Source: Treponema sp. (GTDB lineage Bacteria > Spirochaetota > Spirochaetia > Treponematales > Treponemataceae). Taken from it: a stretch of 12,453 nt of DNA. This document shows positions 6,541 to 12,453 of this stretch, piece by piece; within the stretch, counting starts at the first letter, position 1; the number at the start of each line of letters is the position of its first letter. The stretch is from the NCBI GenBank assembly GCA_018384055.1, contig JAHAZL010000051.1:1-12453 (forward strand), written 5' to 3'. A program made the translations under genes and the position numbers. A model generated the notes under the pieces. That model did no database searches and had not been told where the DNA came from. It saw only the letters and a list, made by a program, of their open reading frames with translations.

Positions 6541-7650
6541 CTAAAGGGCAATCAGTGATGAAAGTATTTCTTCTGCAGTTTTTCTTGCTGCCCTGTCAGA
6601 TTCATAAACTTTTTCCAAGGTGTCCGGAATCATCGACCAGTCCTTTTCAAGGGTTTTAGAAACTATTTCTGCAATTTGAAGAAAAGAACATTTTTTAGCG
6701 ATGAATGCTGCAACTGCAATTTCGTTGGCGGCATTGAAAGCTATGGTATAGGAATTGCTTTTTCTTGCACATTCATAGGCAAGGGACAGCAATGGGAATG
6801 AATCCAATCTTGGCGGAAAGAATGTCATCTCTCCGCAGGTGGCAAGGTCAAATGGTTCAAGGTAAGTTTCCCGATACTCAGGCCATACGAGGGCTCCGTA
6901 AATAGGGTGCCTCATGTCTGGATTGGAAATCTGTGCGTAAAGGACACCGTCTTTGGTGCGGACTAAAGAATGAATCAGGCTTTGTGGATGAACCACAACC
7001 TTAACTTTATCCGGGGAAAAGTCAAAAAGGCGAACGGCTTCGATTACTTCAAGCCCTTTGTTTGCAAGGGAAGCGCTGTCAATTGTAATTTTAGGTCCCA
7101 TGTTCCAGGTTGGATGTTTCAATGCATCTTCAACAGTAACCTTTTTCAATTCTTCATCTGAAAGTTTTCTGAAAGGACCTCCGCTTGCAGTTATTACAAT
7201 TTCCGAAATGTTTTCAGTTCCGATTTTCTGAGTAAGGTTGAATATTGCGCTGTGTTCGCTGTCTACAGGAACTATATGGCATTTGTTTTTTGAGGCAAGA
7301 TCTTTTACAACATGCCAGGCCATAACGACAGTTTCCTTGTTCGCAAGGGCAAGGTCTATTCCGTTTTTTAGGACGAGAACACTTGGCTCAAGTCCGGAAG
7401 CACCAGCTATGCCGTTTACTGCAATGTCTGCCTTTGATTTTTTTATAAGGTCCTCGATGCCCTTGATGCCATCTCGGGAAAAAACAGTTCCTTCGCAGTT
7501 GAATTCCTTGCAAAGTTCAGCAACTGCCTCTTCATTTTTACCGGCTGCAACACCACAAACTTCAAAAGCTTCTGGCATGTTGCGACAGATGTCTAAAGTC
7601 TGCTTGCCTATGGAACCCGTACAGCCAAGAACTAAAACTCTCTTTTTCAT
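6541..7650 (-). CDS. dxr: 1-deoxy-D-xylulose 5-phosphate reductoisomerase
   Basis: This 369-residue enzyme carries out the second step of the MEP pathway, turning DXP into 2-C-methyl-D-erythritol 4-phosphate with NADPH and a divalent metal. The dinucleotide loop GCTGSIG (9-15) is at the N terminus and ALANKET is at 101-107. The metal ligands Asp130 and Glu132 lie in PVDSEHSAIF, ASGGPFR is at 155-161, and SASLANKGLEVIEA (192-205) supplies Glu201. VHPQSLIHS follows. It is somewhat shorter than E. coli Dxr (about 398), but no motif is missing. The ATG shares its A with the TGA of cdsA (1-bp overlap), and the upstream ribosome site is weak, so translation is probably coupled. It supplies isoprenoid precursors upstream of UppS, encoded two genes away. 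Confidence 0.97.
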   Translation of the reverse strand: MKKRVLVLGCTGSIGKQTLDICRNMPEAFEVCGVAAGKNEEAVAELCKEFNCEGTVFSRDGIKGIEDLIKKSKADIAVNGIAGASGLEPSVLVLKNGIDLALANKETVVMAWHVVKDLASKNKCHIVPVDSEHSAIFNLTQKIGTENISEIVITASGGPFRKLSDEELKKVTVEDALKHPTWNMGPKITIDSASLANKGLEVIEAVRLFDFSPDKVKVVVHPQSLIHSLVRTKDGVLYAQISNPDMRHPIYGALVWPEYRETYLEPFDLATCGEMTFFPPRLDSFPLLSLAYECARKSNSYTIAFNAANEIAVAAFIAKKCSFLQIAEIVSKTLEKDWSMIPDTLEKVYESDRAARKTAEEILSSLIAL

Positions 7651-8531
7651 CAGTTGAAAGGTCCAAAGAAAATGGAGAAAAGAATGTAGAAAATGGGTGC
7701 GGACATAACAATGGAGTCAAGAGAGTCCAGCATTCCGCCGCGTCCAGGGATAATGTTTCCGCTGTCCTTTATTCCTGCAGAACGCTTGAATACAGATTCT
7801 GCTAGGTCGCCAACAATGGAAGAGAATGCGATGAGTATGCCTGTAATGATAAGTTTTACGAGTCCACCTTCAAAAAGATCCTGCCAGATGAAGTATCCTA
7901 AAACACCTGCAGCTGATGCACCGAGCAAACCACCCATAAAGCCTACAAGACTTTTGTTTGGACTTGCTTTAACGAAGCCACGGGTGCTTTTGCCAAAAAG
8001 AACGCCGAAGAACCAAGCAACACTGTCTGTAAAGAATACCATGATGAGGAAAATGCTAATGCATGGAGTTGTTATGCTGGTTCCGTACATCTGCCATACT
8101 GTCATTCTGGAAATGAAAGTAAGAAGAAATCCTGTGTATGTAATTATGAATGTTGAAGTTGCAATTTTGTTCAAGGAATGCTTGAAATCTTGTGCTGTAA
8201 ATACTTCCAGCACAAGAATTAGAAGAAGGACAAGAATGTATGCAAATGTGATTATTTCCTGCCCATAAGGGGGGGTGAAGTTGAAGGCTGGCAGTACTGC
8301 ATACAAACCGGCGATGATTGAAATGAAAGCCGAGCAGGATACCAGAAATTTTTTGGGAAGCAATTTATGGTTGACTGCAAAAATGTCATAAAGTTCGCTT
8401 GCTCCCACGGAGGCTGCAAGAATAAGTAACAGGTGTAGTGGCAAATGGTTCAGTACAGGCCACATAACGATTCCAATTACAAGGGGAACGCCAACAAAAA
8501 ATGTAAACAAACGGGAAGCAACTTTACTCAT
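7650..8531 (-). CDS. cdsA: Phosphatidate cytidylyltransferase (CDP-diglyceride synthase)
   Basis: This 293-residue polytopic inner-membrane enzyme makes CDP-diacylglycerol from phosphatidic acid and CTP, the branch point of phospholipid synthesis. It has about seven or eight hydrophobic segments. Conserved C-terminal elements are FFTDSVAWFFGVLFGK (about 166-181), SPNKS (190-194), and the CDS signature at 246-273: SVFKR, Lys255-Asp256, PGRGG, LDSLDS. Two signature positions differ from the textbook pattern: Arg264 where His is usual (PGHGG), and Ser270 where Arg is usual (LDRxDS). The acidic metal-binding positions Asp256, Asp269 and Asp272 are kept. The start overlaps the uppS stop by 4 bp (ATGA), and its own stop overlaps dxr by 1 bp. 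Confidence 0.95.
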   Translation of the reverse strand: MSKVASRLFTFFVGVPLVIGIVMWPVLNHLPLHLLLILAASVGASELYDIFAVNHKLLPKKFLVSCSAFISIIAGLYAVLPAFNFTPPYGQEIITFAYILVLLLILVLEVFTAQDFKHSLNKIATSTFIITYTGFLLTFISRMTVWQMYGTSITTPCISIFLIMVFFTDSVAWFFGVLFGKSTRGFVKASPNKSLVGFMGGLLGASAAGVLGYFIWQDLFEGGLVKLIITGILIAFSSIVGDLAESVFKRSAGIKDSGNIIPGRGGMLDSLDSIVMSAPIFYILFSIFFGPFN

Positions 8532-9265
8532 TGAGGTACAGCTCCAAATCTTCTGGTTCTTTTCTGGAATTCTGCAATGTCACTGTAGAATTCTTCTTTA
8601 TGGTAATCAGGCCAGAGTGTATCCTTAAACAAAAGTTCGGCATAAGCAGAATGCCACATCAAGAAATTGCTCAGTCTTTTTTCTCCGCCTGTTCTTATTA
8701 ATAAATCAACATCGGGAAGTTCTGGAACATCAAAACTTTCTGAAATTGATTCTTCTGTAATTGTTTCAGGATCAATCCCATTGGCAATGAGCTTTTTAAT
8801 TCCACGGATGATTTCATTTCTACCGCCATAGTTGATGGCAAGGCAAATCGTGAGCTTATCTGTAAATGATTCCGTGTCCTTTTCAATCTTATTCAGGTCT
8901 TCCTGAACGTTTTTAGGCAAGCCTGTCCTGTCTCCCAGAAGTTTTACCCTGATGCCGTTTTCCTTGCAGAAGGCAAATTCTGAAAGCAGGTAAGTGTGGA
9001 TCAGATTCATCAGAAAACCCACTTCTTCCTTTGTGCGCTTCCAGTTTTCTGTAGAGAAAACATAGAATGTAATGAACTTTAGGCCCAGGTCGGAAGCTGC
9101 CTTTGCAATTTCCTTTGCCCGTTTAAGCCCTTCTGTATGCCCATTGGTGCGGATAAGGTTTCGGTTTTTAGCCCAGCGGCCATTGCCATCCATGATTACT
9201 GCAACATGGTTTGGCAACTGGTCCCTGTTGATTTCAATGTTGTTTGAAACTGATGAATCTGACAT
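8528..9265 (-). CDS. uppS: Undecaprenyl diphosphate synthase (cis-prenyltransferase)
   Basis: This 245-residue soluble enzyme extends farnesyl diphosphate with eight isopentenyl units to make the C55 carrier lipid for peptidoglycan and surface glycans. VAVIMDGNGRWA (21-32) contains catalytic Asp26, GHTEG holds His43, and FSTENWKR is at 70-77. Arg191 and Arg197 lie in RTGGEKRLSNF, and Glu210 lies in SAYAELLF. These match the E. coli active-site set, and the length is normal. It begins 6 bp after frr. The ribosome site (GGAA, 9 nt upstream) is weak and sits in the loop of a small hairpin spanning the frr stop, which suggests coupling to frr translation. Confidence 0.97.
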   Translation of the reverse strand: MSDSSVSNNIEINRDQLPNHVAVIMDGNGRWAKNRNLIRTNGHTEGLKRAKEIAKAASDLGLKFITFYVFSTENWKRTKEEVGFLMNLIHTYLLSEFAFCKENGIRVKLLGDRTGLPKNVQEDLNKIEKDTESFTDKLTICLAINYGGRNEIIRGIKKLIANGIDPETITEESISESFDVPELPDVDLLIRTGGEKRLSNFLMWHSAYAELLFKDTLWPDYHKEEFYSDIAEFQKRTRRFGAVPQ

Positions 9266-9266
9266 G

Positions 9267-9287
9267 GGAAATTATTCCATTATTTCC
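9267..9287 (-). promoter_or_regulatory. Hairpin over the frr stop and uppS ribosome site
   Basis: On the minus strand GGAAAT and ATTTCC form a perfect 6-bp stem around a 9-nt loop that holds the only GGA-type ribosome site of uppS. The frr TAA stop overlaps the downstream part of the hairpin. A ribosome finishing frr would melt it, so it could tie uppS translation to frr. The stem is short and A/T-rich, so this is a suggestion only. Confidence 0.35.
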
Positions 9288-9811
9288 TTTTCTTTAGCTT
9301 CATAAACTTTATTGATTTCATCAATGTATTTATCTGTAAGCTTCTGAAGCTTGTCTGTTTCTGTCTTCAACTGATCTTCTGTAAGTTCTCCAGCTTTCTG
9401 CTGCTTTTTGAGATCATCGTTACCGTCACGGCGAATATTGCGGATTGTTGTGCGGTAGTTTTCAGCAGTTGCCTTTGCCTGCTTAACAAGTTCCTTGCGG
9501 CGGTCTGCTGTTAGTGGTGGAATTGCAATGCGGATTACCTTTCCATCGTTGTTTGGGTTCAAGCCAAGTTCAGCCTTCTGAATTGCCTTTTCAATGTCAC
9601 CCATAATTGACTTGTCAAATGGAGAAATTACAAGTGAACGAGCATCTGGAACTGAAATTGTTCCAACCTGACTGATAGGAGTAGGGGTTCCGTAGTAATC
9701 TACACGAACCTTGTCCAAAATAGATGCGCTTGCACGACCTGTGCGGATAGTATTGTATTCATCCTTGAGGGCGTTAACTGTTTTTTCCATGCGGCTTTCG
9801 TTGTCTGCCAT
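9272..9811 (-). CDS. frr: Ribosome recycling factor
   Basis: This 179-residue cytoplasmic factor splits the post-termination ribosome together with EF-G. The family core is clear: RTGRASASILDKVRVDYYG (three-helix bundle plus domain II), PLTADRRKELVKQAK, the helical IRNIRRDGNDDLKK, and a Lys/Glu-rich C-terminal helix. I start at the ATG at 9809-9811 because GGAG lies 6 nt before it. The ATG four codons upstream (9821-9823) has no ribosome site, only A/T-rich sequence, and GGAG falls inside its second codon. The shorter form also fits the usual family length of about 185. It follows tsf after a gap with two hairpins and precedes uppS by 6 bp. Confidence 0.96.
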   Translation of the reverse strand: MADNESRMEKTVNALKDEYNTIRTGRASASILDKVRVDYYGTPTPISQVGTISVPDARSLVISPFDKSIMGDIEKAIQKAELGLNPNNDGKVIRIAIPPLTADRRKELVKQAKATAENYRTTIRNIRRDGNDDLKKQQKAGELTEDQLKTETDKLQKLTDKYIDEINKVYEAKEKEIME

Positions 9812-9843
9812 AATTGTCTCCATGAATAAAAGTTAAAAATCAG

Positions 9844-9861
9844 GTGCAGAAAAAACTGCAC
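9844..9861 (-). terminator. Hairpin upstream of frr, possible attenuator
   Basis: A perfect 6-bp stem GTGCAG/CTGCAC encloses six T on the minus strand and is followed a few bases later by TTTTT (9836-9840 region). It lies about 33 nt before the frr ATG and could dampen read-through from tsf or mark an mRNA processing site. It is too small to be called a strong terminator. Confidence 0.35.
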
Positions 9862-9879
9862 TGTATGACATAAACTTAA

Positions 9880-9911
9880 ATAGCGGCCAGCCCCGAAAGG
9901 AAGACCGCTAT
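9880..9911 (-). terminator. Hairpin just after tsf, partial terminator or mRNA stabiliser
   Basis: A 9-bp stem (9880-9888 with 9903-9911, one G-U wobble) starts 16 nt after the tsf stop. On the minus strand the inner part can pair further around CC-TTTC-GG. It is followed by TTTAAGTTT and not by a clean T run, so it probably lets part of the transcription through. It may set the ratio of tsf to frr mRNA or protect the 3' end of an rpsB-tsf transcript. Confidence 0.5.
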
Positions 9912-9927
9912 CTTTAATTGTTAAAAA

Positions 9928-10761
9928 TTACTTTCCAAGAAGAAGAAGGTTGATGTCAGCAAATGAAAGTGTTGCATTAACTGACTTTGCAACTTCTTCA
10001 AGCTTAGCCTTAACTGTCTTCTTGTCATCCTTAACGAACATCTGATCTTCGAAACAGATTTCAGAAAGGTGCTTGTTGATCTTGCCCTGGAGGATTCCTT
10101 CCTTAACGTTTTCTGGCTTAGATGCCATCTTTTCGTCCTGATCCATCTGTGACTTGAAGATGTTCTTCTGTTCATCGATGTATGCAGCTGGAACTTCTGC
10201 TCTTGTGTTGTAAGCAGGTGTTTCTGCAACAAGGTGCATACAGCAGTCGCGTGCAAATTCCTTTACCTTGTCGTCCGCAGATCCCTTGATTACTACAACA
10301 GCTGCCTGCTTGTAGTCTGTGTGGATGTACATTCCTGCAGATGCATCAGCTGGAACTTCGATGAGCTTAACTGTGCTCAAAGACATGTTTTCGCGTGTGC
10401 GTGTAGCAAAGTCGAGAACCATGTTCTTGAGTTCATCGTTAGCTTCTGTGTATCCCTTTGCGAGAACTTCATCAAGAACCTTTTCACCTGTTGCGATGAA
10501 GTCAGCGTTCTTTGCAACGAAGTCTGTTTCACAAGTTACGGCTACGATACCGATCTTGTTTCCTGCCTGCTTGATATAGATGCGTCCTTCAGATGTTGCT
10601 CTTTCTGAACGCTTTGCAACTGCAGCAAGACCCTTTTCCTTGAGGATCTTTTCTGCTTCTGCCATGTCACCGTTAGCATCTGTAAGTGCCTTCTTGCAGT
10701 CAAGCATACCAGCACCAGTTGCCTTGAACAATTCTTTTACCATTGCTGCTGTAATAGCCAT
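9928..10761 (-). CDS. tsf: Translation elongation factor Ts
   Basis: This 277-residue cytoplasmic factor is the nucleotide exchange factor of EF-Tu. The N-terminal UBA-like domain MAITAAMVKELFKATGAGML leads into DCKKAL, and the TDFV motif (79-82) has the Asp80-Phe81 pair that opens the EF-Tu nucleotide site. The length is close to E. coli EF-Ts (283). I start at the ATG at 10759-10761 because AAGGA lies about 7 nt upstream and family members begin at this point. The 14-residue extension from a TTG at 10803 has no family counterpart and begins inside a hairpin. It is directly downstream of rpsB, the usual order in bacteria. Confidence 0.97.
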   Translation of the reverse strand: MAITAAMVKELFKATGAGMLDCKKALTDANGDMAEAEKILKEKGLAAVAKRSERATSEGRIYIKQAGNKIGIVAVTCETDFVAKNADFIATGEKVLDEVLAKGYTEANDELKNMVLDFATRTRENMSLSTVKLIEVPADASAGMYIHTDYKQAAVVVIKGSADDKVKEFARDCCMHLVAETPAYNTRAEVPAAYIDEQKNIFKSQMDQDEKMASKPENVKEGILQGKINKHLSEICFEDQMFVKDDKKTVKAKLEEVAKSVNATLSFADINLLLLGK

Positions 10762-10790
10762 TTTAGTATCCTTATAAATAGGTTTGTAAA

Positions 10791-10808
10791 GGGACTTTTT
10801 CAAGTCCC
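10791..10808 (-). promoter_or_regulatory. GNRA-capped hairpin between rpsB and tsf
   Basis: On the minus strand GGGACTT-GAAA-AAGTCCC forms a perfect 7-bp stem with a GAAA tetraloop, followed by TTTACAAA. It begins 7 nt after the rpsB stop and lies 29 nt before the tsf ATG. It could be a partial terminator, an RNase stop that sets S2 versus EF-Ts amounts, or a structure protecting the rpsB mRNA end. Confidence 0.5.
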
Positions 10809-10815
10809 CGCAAAA

Positions 10816-11685
10816 TTATTTGTTTGTATAGTTGTCTTCGTCAAGAAGCTCGCTTTCTTTCTTGTCAGCTTCTACATCTTCTTCCTTAGCTTCTGTAGGC
10901 TGATAGTTAGAATAGTCAACGATTTCTTCGTCATCCTTCTTTGTTGAAGCATCTGTAGTAACTTCTTCTTCGTCACCGAGTGTGTCGATGATCTTGAGGC
11001 CCTGTTCGTTGTCTGCTTCAATTACTGCGTTGGCAATGATTGATGTGAAGAGGGAGATGGCGCGGATAGCGTCGTCGTTACCTGGGATTGGGTAGTCGAT
11101 TCCTTCTGGGTTACAGTTTGTATCAACGATAGCAACGATTGGGATACCCATGCGGCGTGCTTCTGCTACAGCGATCTGTTCCTTGTGTGTGTCGATGATG
11201 AAGATTGCTCCTGGGAGTTCCTTCATATCCTTCATTCCGCCGTAGTTCTTTGTAAGCTTATCCTTTTCCTTTAGGAGGTTGGCTACTTCTTTCTTTGTGA
11301 GGTTTTCGAATGTTCCGTCAACTTCCATCTTTTCAATCTTCTTGAGACGGAGAAGGGACTTCTTGATTGTTGCGAAGTTTGTAAGTGTACCACCGAGCCA
11401 GCGGCTGTTTACGTAGTACATGCCACAGCGTTCAGCTTCCTTTGCGATAGCCTGCTGTGCCTGCTTCTTTGTTCCAACGAAAAGAACCGGTTTGTTAGCT
11501 GATGCAACCTTGCGGATAACATCGTAGCTGTCTTTGATTGCAGTGATTGTCTTCTGCAAGTCGATGATGTGGATTCCATTGCGTTCTGCGAAGATATACT
11601 TCTTCATACGTGGATCCCAACGCTTTACCTGGTGACCAAAGTGTACACCTGATTCAAGCAAACTCTTCATGGTTACTACTGCCAT
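10816..11685 (-). CDS. rpsB: 30S ribosomal protein S2
   Basis: This 289-residue protein joins the small subunit late in assembly and supports S1 binding and initiation. The family signature is complete: MKSLLESGVHFGHQVKRWDPRM at the start, FVGTKKQAQ, YVNSRWLGGTLTNF (91-104), and PGAIFIIDTHKEQIAVAEA (158-176). IPIVAIVDTNCNPEGIDYPIPGNDDA follows. E. coli S2 is about 241 residues. The surplus is a C-terminal tail of about 52 residues (238-289), of which 21 are Asp or Glu, very likely disordered. AGGAG lies 7 nt before the ATG. It heads the translation-envelope cluster after a 177-bp structured leader. Confidence 0.98.
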   Translation of the reverse strand: MAVVTMKSLLESGVHFGHQVKRWDPRMKKYIFAERNGIHIIDLQKTITAIKDSYDVIRKVASANKPVLFVGTKKQAQQAIAKEAERCGMYYVNSRWLGGTLTNFATIKKSLLRLKKIEKMEVDGTFENLTKKEVANLLKEKDKLTKNYGGMKDMKELPGAIFIIDTHKEQIAVAEARRMGIPIVAIVDTNCNPEGIDYPIPGNDDAIRAISLFTSIIANAVIEADNEQGLKIIDTLGDEEEVTTDASTKKDDEEIVDYSNYQPTEAKEEDVEADKKESELLDEDNYTNK

Positions 11686-11862
11686 TTGAGTACTCCTTCA
11701 CTTGGAAAAACCTTATGGCCTGTTCCTTAATAACGGGCAGGCTTTTCCTTCCTGATCTTTTTCTCGTGACTGGCTGCTGCAGTCCGGATGATTTCGCAAC
11801 ACCTGACAAGCACACGGCAATGTCAAATGCCCGGCAAACTGCCCATTCTACGAATGAACGGC
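11686..11862 (-). promoter_or_regulatory. Structured leader of the rpsB transcript
   Basis: This 177-bp gap between maf and rpsB holds four consecutive inverted repeats. They are CATTC/GAATG (11844-11848 with 11852-11856), TGACA/TGTCA (11804-11808 with 11821-11825), GACTG/CAGTC (11768-11772 with 11780-11784), and GCCTG/CAGGC (11718-11722 with 11738-11742). The last can extend with GGAAAA/TTTTCC arms out to 11704-11748. The final one ends about 19 nt before the rpsB ATG, next to the ribosome site. S2 is known to repress its own operon through the mRNA leader in E. coli, so a ribosomal-protein leader is plausible here. No start-to-stop reading frame of note is present. Confidence 0.45.
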
Positions 11863-12453
11863 TTATCTTTCGAAAAGCTTATAATTTTGCTCACGCAGCA
11901 TATCACAAAGTTCATATATAGGCAACCCCACGACAGAACTTTCTGTGCCTTCTATTTTTGATATGAAGCAGGAACCGTTTTCCTGAATCCTGTACCCACC
12001 GGCGGCACCATGCCATTCGCTCGTGGAAAGGTACCATTCGATCTCTTCATCGGACATTGGTGCAAAAGTTACCTTATTAACGCTGGTCCTGGAGGACATG
12101 TAGTGAAGGAAGCCGTTGTAAAGGGCAATTCCAGTAATTACCTTGTGTGTATTTCCCTGAAAGAGTGTCAGGAAAGACCTGGCCTCGTCAATGTCCTTTG
12201 GTTTTCCATAAATCCTATTCTTGTAGACAATTGCCGTATCTGCAGCAAGAACCCATCCGATTTCGCTGTCCTGAGACAAACTTCTGACTGCTGCGTCAAT
12301 TTTTTTTGCGGCGAGATACTCTGGTGCATCATCAACCCTTATGTCTTTGGGAATTGTTTCATCGATGTCTGCGGGATGAACAATAAAGGGAATTCCAAGA
12401 GACTTGAGGATTTGCTGTCTTCTGGGAGAGGCTGATGCTAAAATGATTGGTTC
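11863..12453 (-). CDS. maf: Maf-family nucleoside triphosphate pyrophosphatase (5' end cut by window)
   Basis: 196 residues are visible; the frame is open to the last base of the window and is probably missing only the start codon and perhaps a few residues. Maf proteins hydrolyse dTTP/UTP or modified nucleotides to monophosphates, removing non-canonical or excess nucleotides. The opening IILASASPRRQQILKSLG is the family hallmark (phosphate-binding SxxPRR). LAADTAIV (69-76) supplies the catalytic Asp72, IYGKP gives Lys84, and NTHKVITGIAL, GGYRIQ and VVGLPIYEL complete the fold. In the usual DKAG/GKAGGY segment the lysine is replaced by alanine (GAAGGY, residues 149-154). The exact substrate group cannot be fixed. 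It precedes rpsB on the same strand. Confidence 0.93.
   Translation of the reverse strand, partial: EPIILASASPRRQQILKSLGIPFIVHPADIDETIPKDIRVDDAPEYLAAKKIDAAVRSLSQDSEIGWVLAADTAIVYKNRIYGKPKDIDEARSFLTLFQGNTHKVITGIALYNGFLHYMSSRTSVNKVTFAPMSDEEIEWYLSTSEWHGAAGGYRIQENGSCFISKIEGTESSVVGLPIYELCDMLREQNYKLFER
11878..11906 (-). promoter_or_regulatory. Candidate promoter for the rpsB operon inside the maf 3' end
   Basis: On the minus strand TATAAG (complement of 11878-11883) is a 5/6 match to the -10 box. It lies 17 bp after GTGATA (complement of 11901-11906), a 4/6 match to the -35 box. A transcript from here would begin around 11871 and carry the whole structured leader. It is the best candidate I can find upstream of rpsB, but it lies in coding sequence, where such matches arise by chance. 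Confidence 0.3.

Noticed and set aside
9812..9823. ATG at 9823 as the frr start
   Set aside because: There is no ribosome site upstream of it, whereas the ATG at 9811 has GGAG 6 nt before it.
10762..10803. TTG start for tsf, adding 14 residues
   Set aside because: EF-Ts proteins begin at the MAITAA-type segment, which has its own AAGGA site. The extension starts inside the rpsB-tsf hairpin.
11798..11826. Perfect TTGACA on the minus strand (complement of 11821-11826) as the rpsB -35 box
   Set aside because: The hexamers 16-18 bp downstream (AGGTGT, GGTGTT, GTGTTG) do not resemble a -10 box. It is better explained as part of the TGACA/TGTCA hairpin.
11880..11885. Plus-strand TATAAT inside the 3' end of maf
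   Set aside because: No plus-strand gene or -35 box goes with it. The same bases give the minus-strand TATAAG considered for rpsB.
1..12453. CRISPR array, transposase, integrase, phage genes or a new defence or biosynthetic cluster
   Set aside because: I found no regular short repeat-spacer array and no such protein families. All large coding regions are explained by housekeeping genes plus one propeller protein.

Overview
This window is a largely housekeeping stretch of a bacterial chromosome, most likely from a spirochaete of the genus Treponema. That assignment rests on recollection of gene order and protein style, not on a search. The minus-strand order rpsB-tsf-frr-uppS-cdsA-dxr-rseP, followed by a secreted beta-propeller protein, matches the layout I remember for Treponema. 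The tRNA genes do not encode the 3' CCA, most genes have AGGAG-type ribosome binding sites, and base composition is moderate. I see no phage gene, transposase, CRISPR array, toxin pair or clearly new multi-gene system.

Layout. Bases 1-180 hold two plus-strand tRNA genes (Thr-UGU, Tyr-GUA). Bases 158-505 are a repeat-rich intergenic region. The 3' end of tRNA-Tyr and its terminator are duplicated with a 137-bp offset. A bipartite palindromic REP/MITE-like element follows, and a third copy of the terminator tail comes after that. An extended -10 promoter (570-578) then drives a plus-strand pair, a class I/II PLP aminotransferase (612-1814) and glycogen synthase glgA (1836-3305), 21 bp apart. 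Bases 3306-3436 separate convergent operons and carry hairpins for both directions.

The rest lies on the minus strand and reads from right to left. A maf-type nucleotide pyrophosphatase (cut by the window end) is followed by a 177-bp hairpin-rich leader and then rpsB and tsf. After these come frr, uppS, cdsA, dxr, rseP and the secreted beta-propeller protein. From frr onward the genes are nearly contiguous: gaps of 6, 14 and 15 bp, a 4-bp overlap (uppS/cdsA) and a 1-bp overlap (cdsA/dxr). The cluster joins translation (ribosomal protein S2, EF-Ts, ribosome recycling factor) to envelope construction: isoprenoid precursor (Dxr), undecaprenyl diphosphate carrier lipid (UppS), CDP-diacylglycerol for phospholipids (CdsA) and an intramembrane site-2 protease (RseP).

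The points most worth a second look are the tRNA-Tyr-linked duplication and neighbouring palindromic element, the four-hairpin leader before rpsB, hairpins in the rpsB-tsf-frr-uppS gaps, and C in place of the near-invariant T-loop U55 in both tRNAs.
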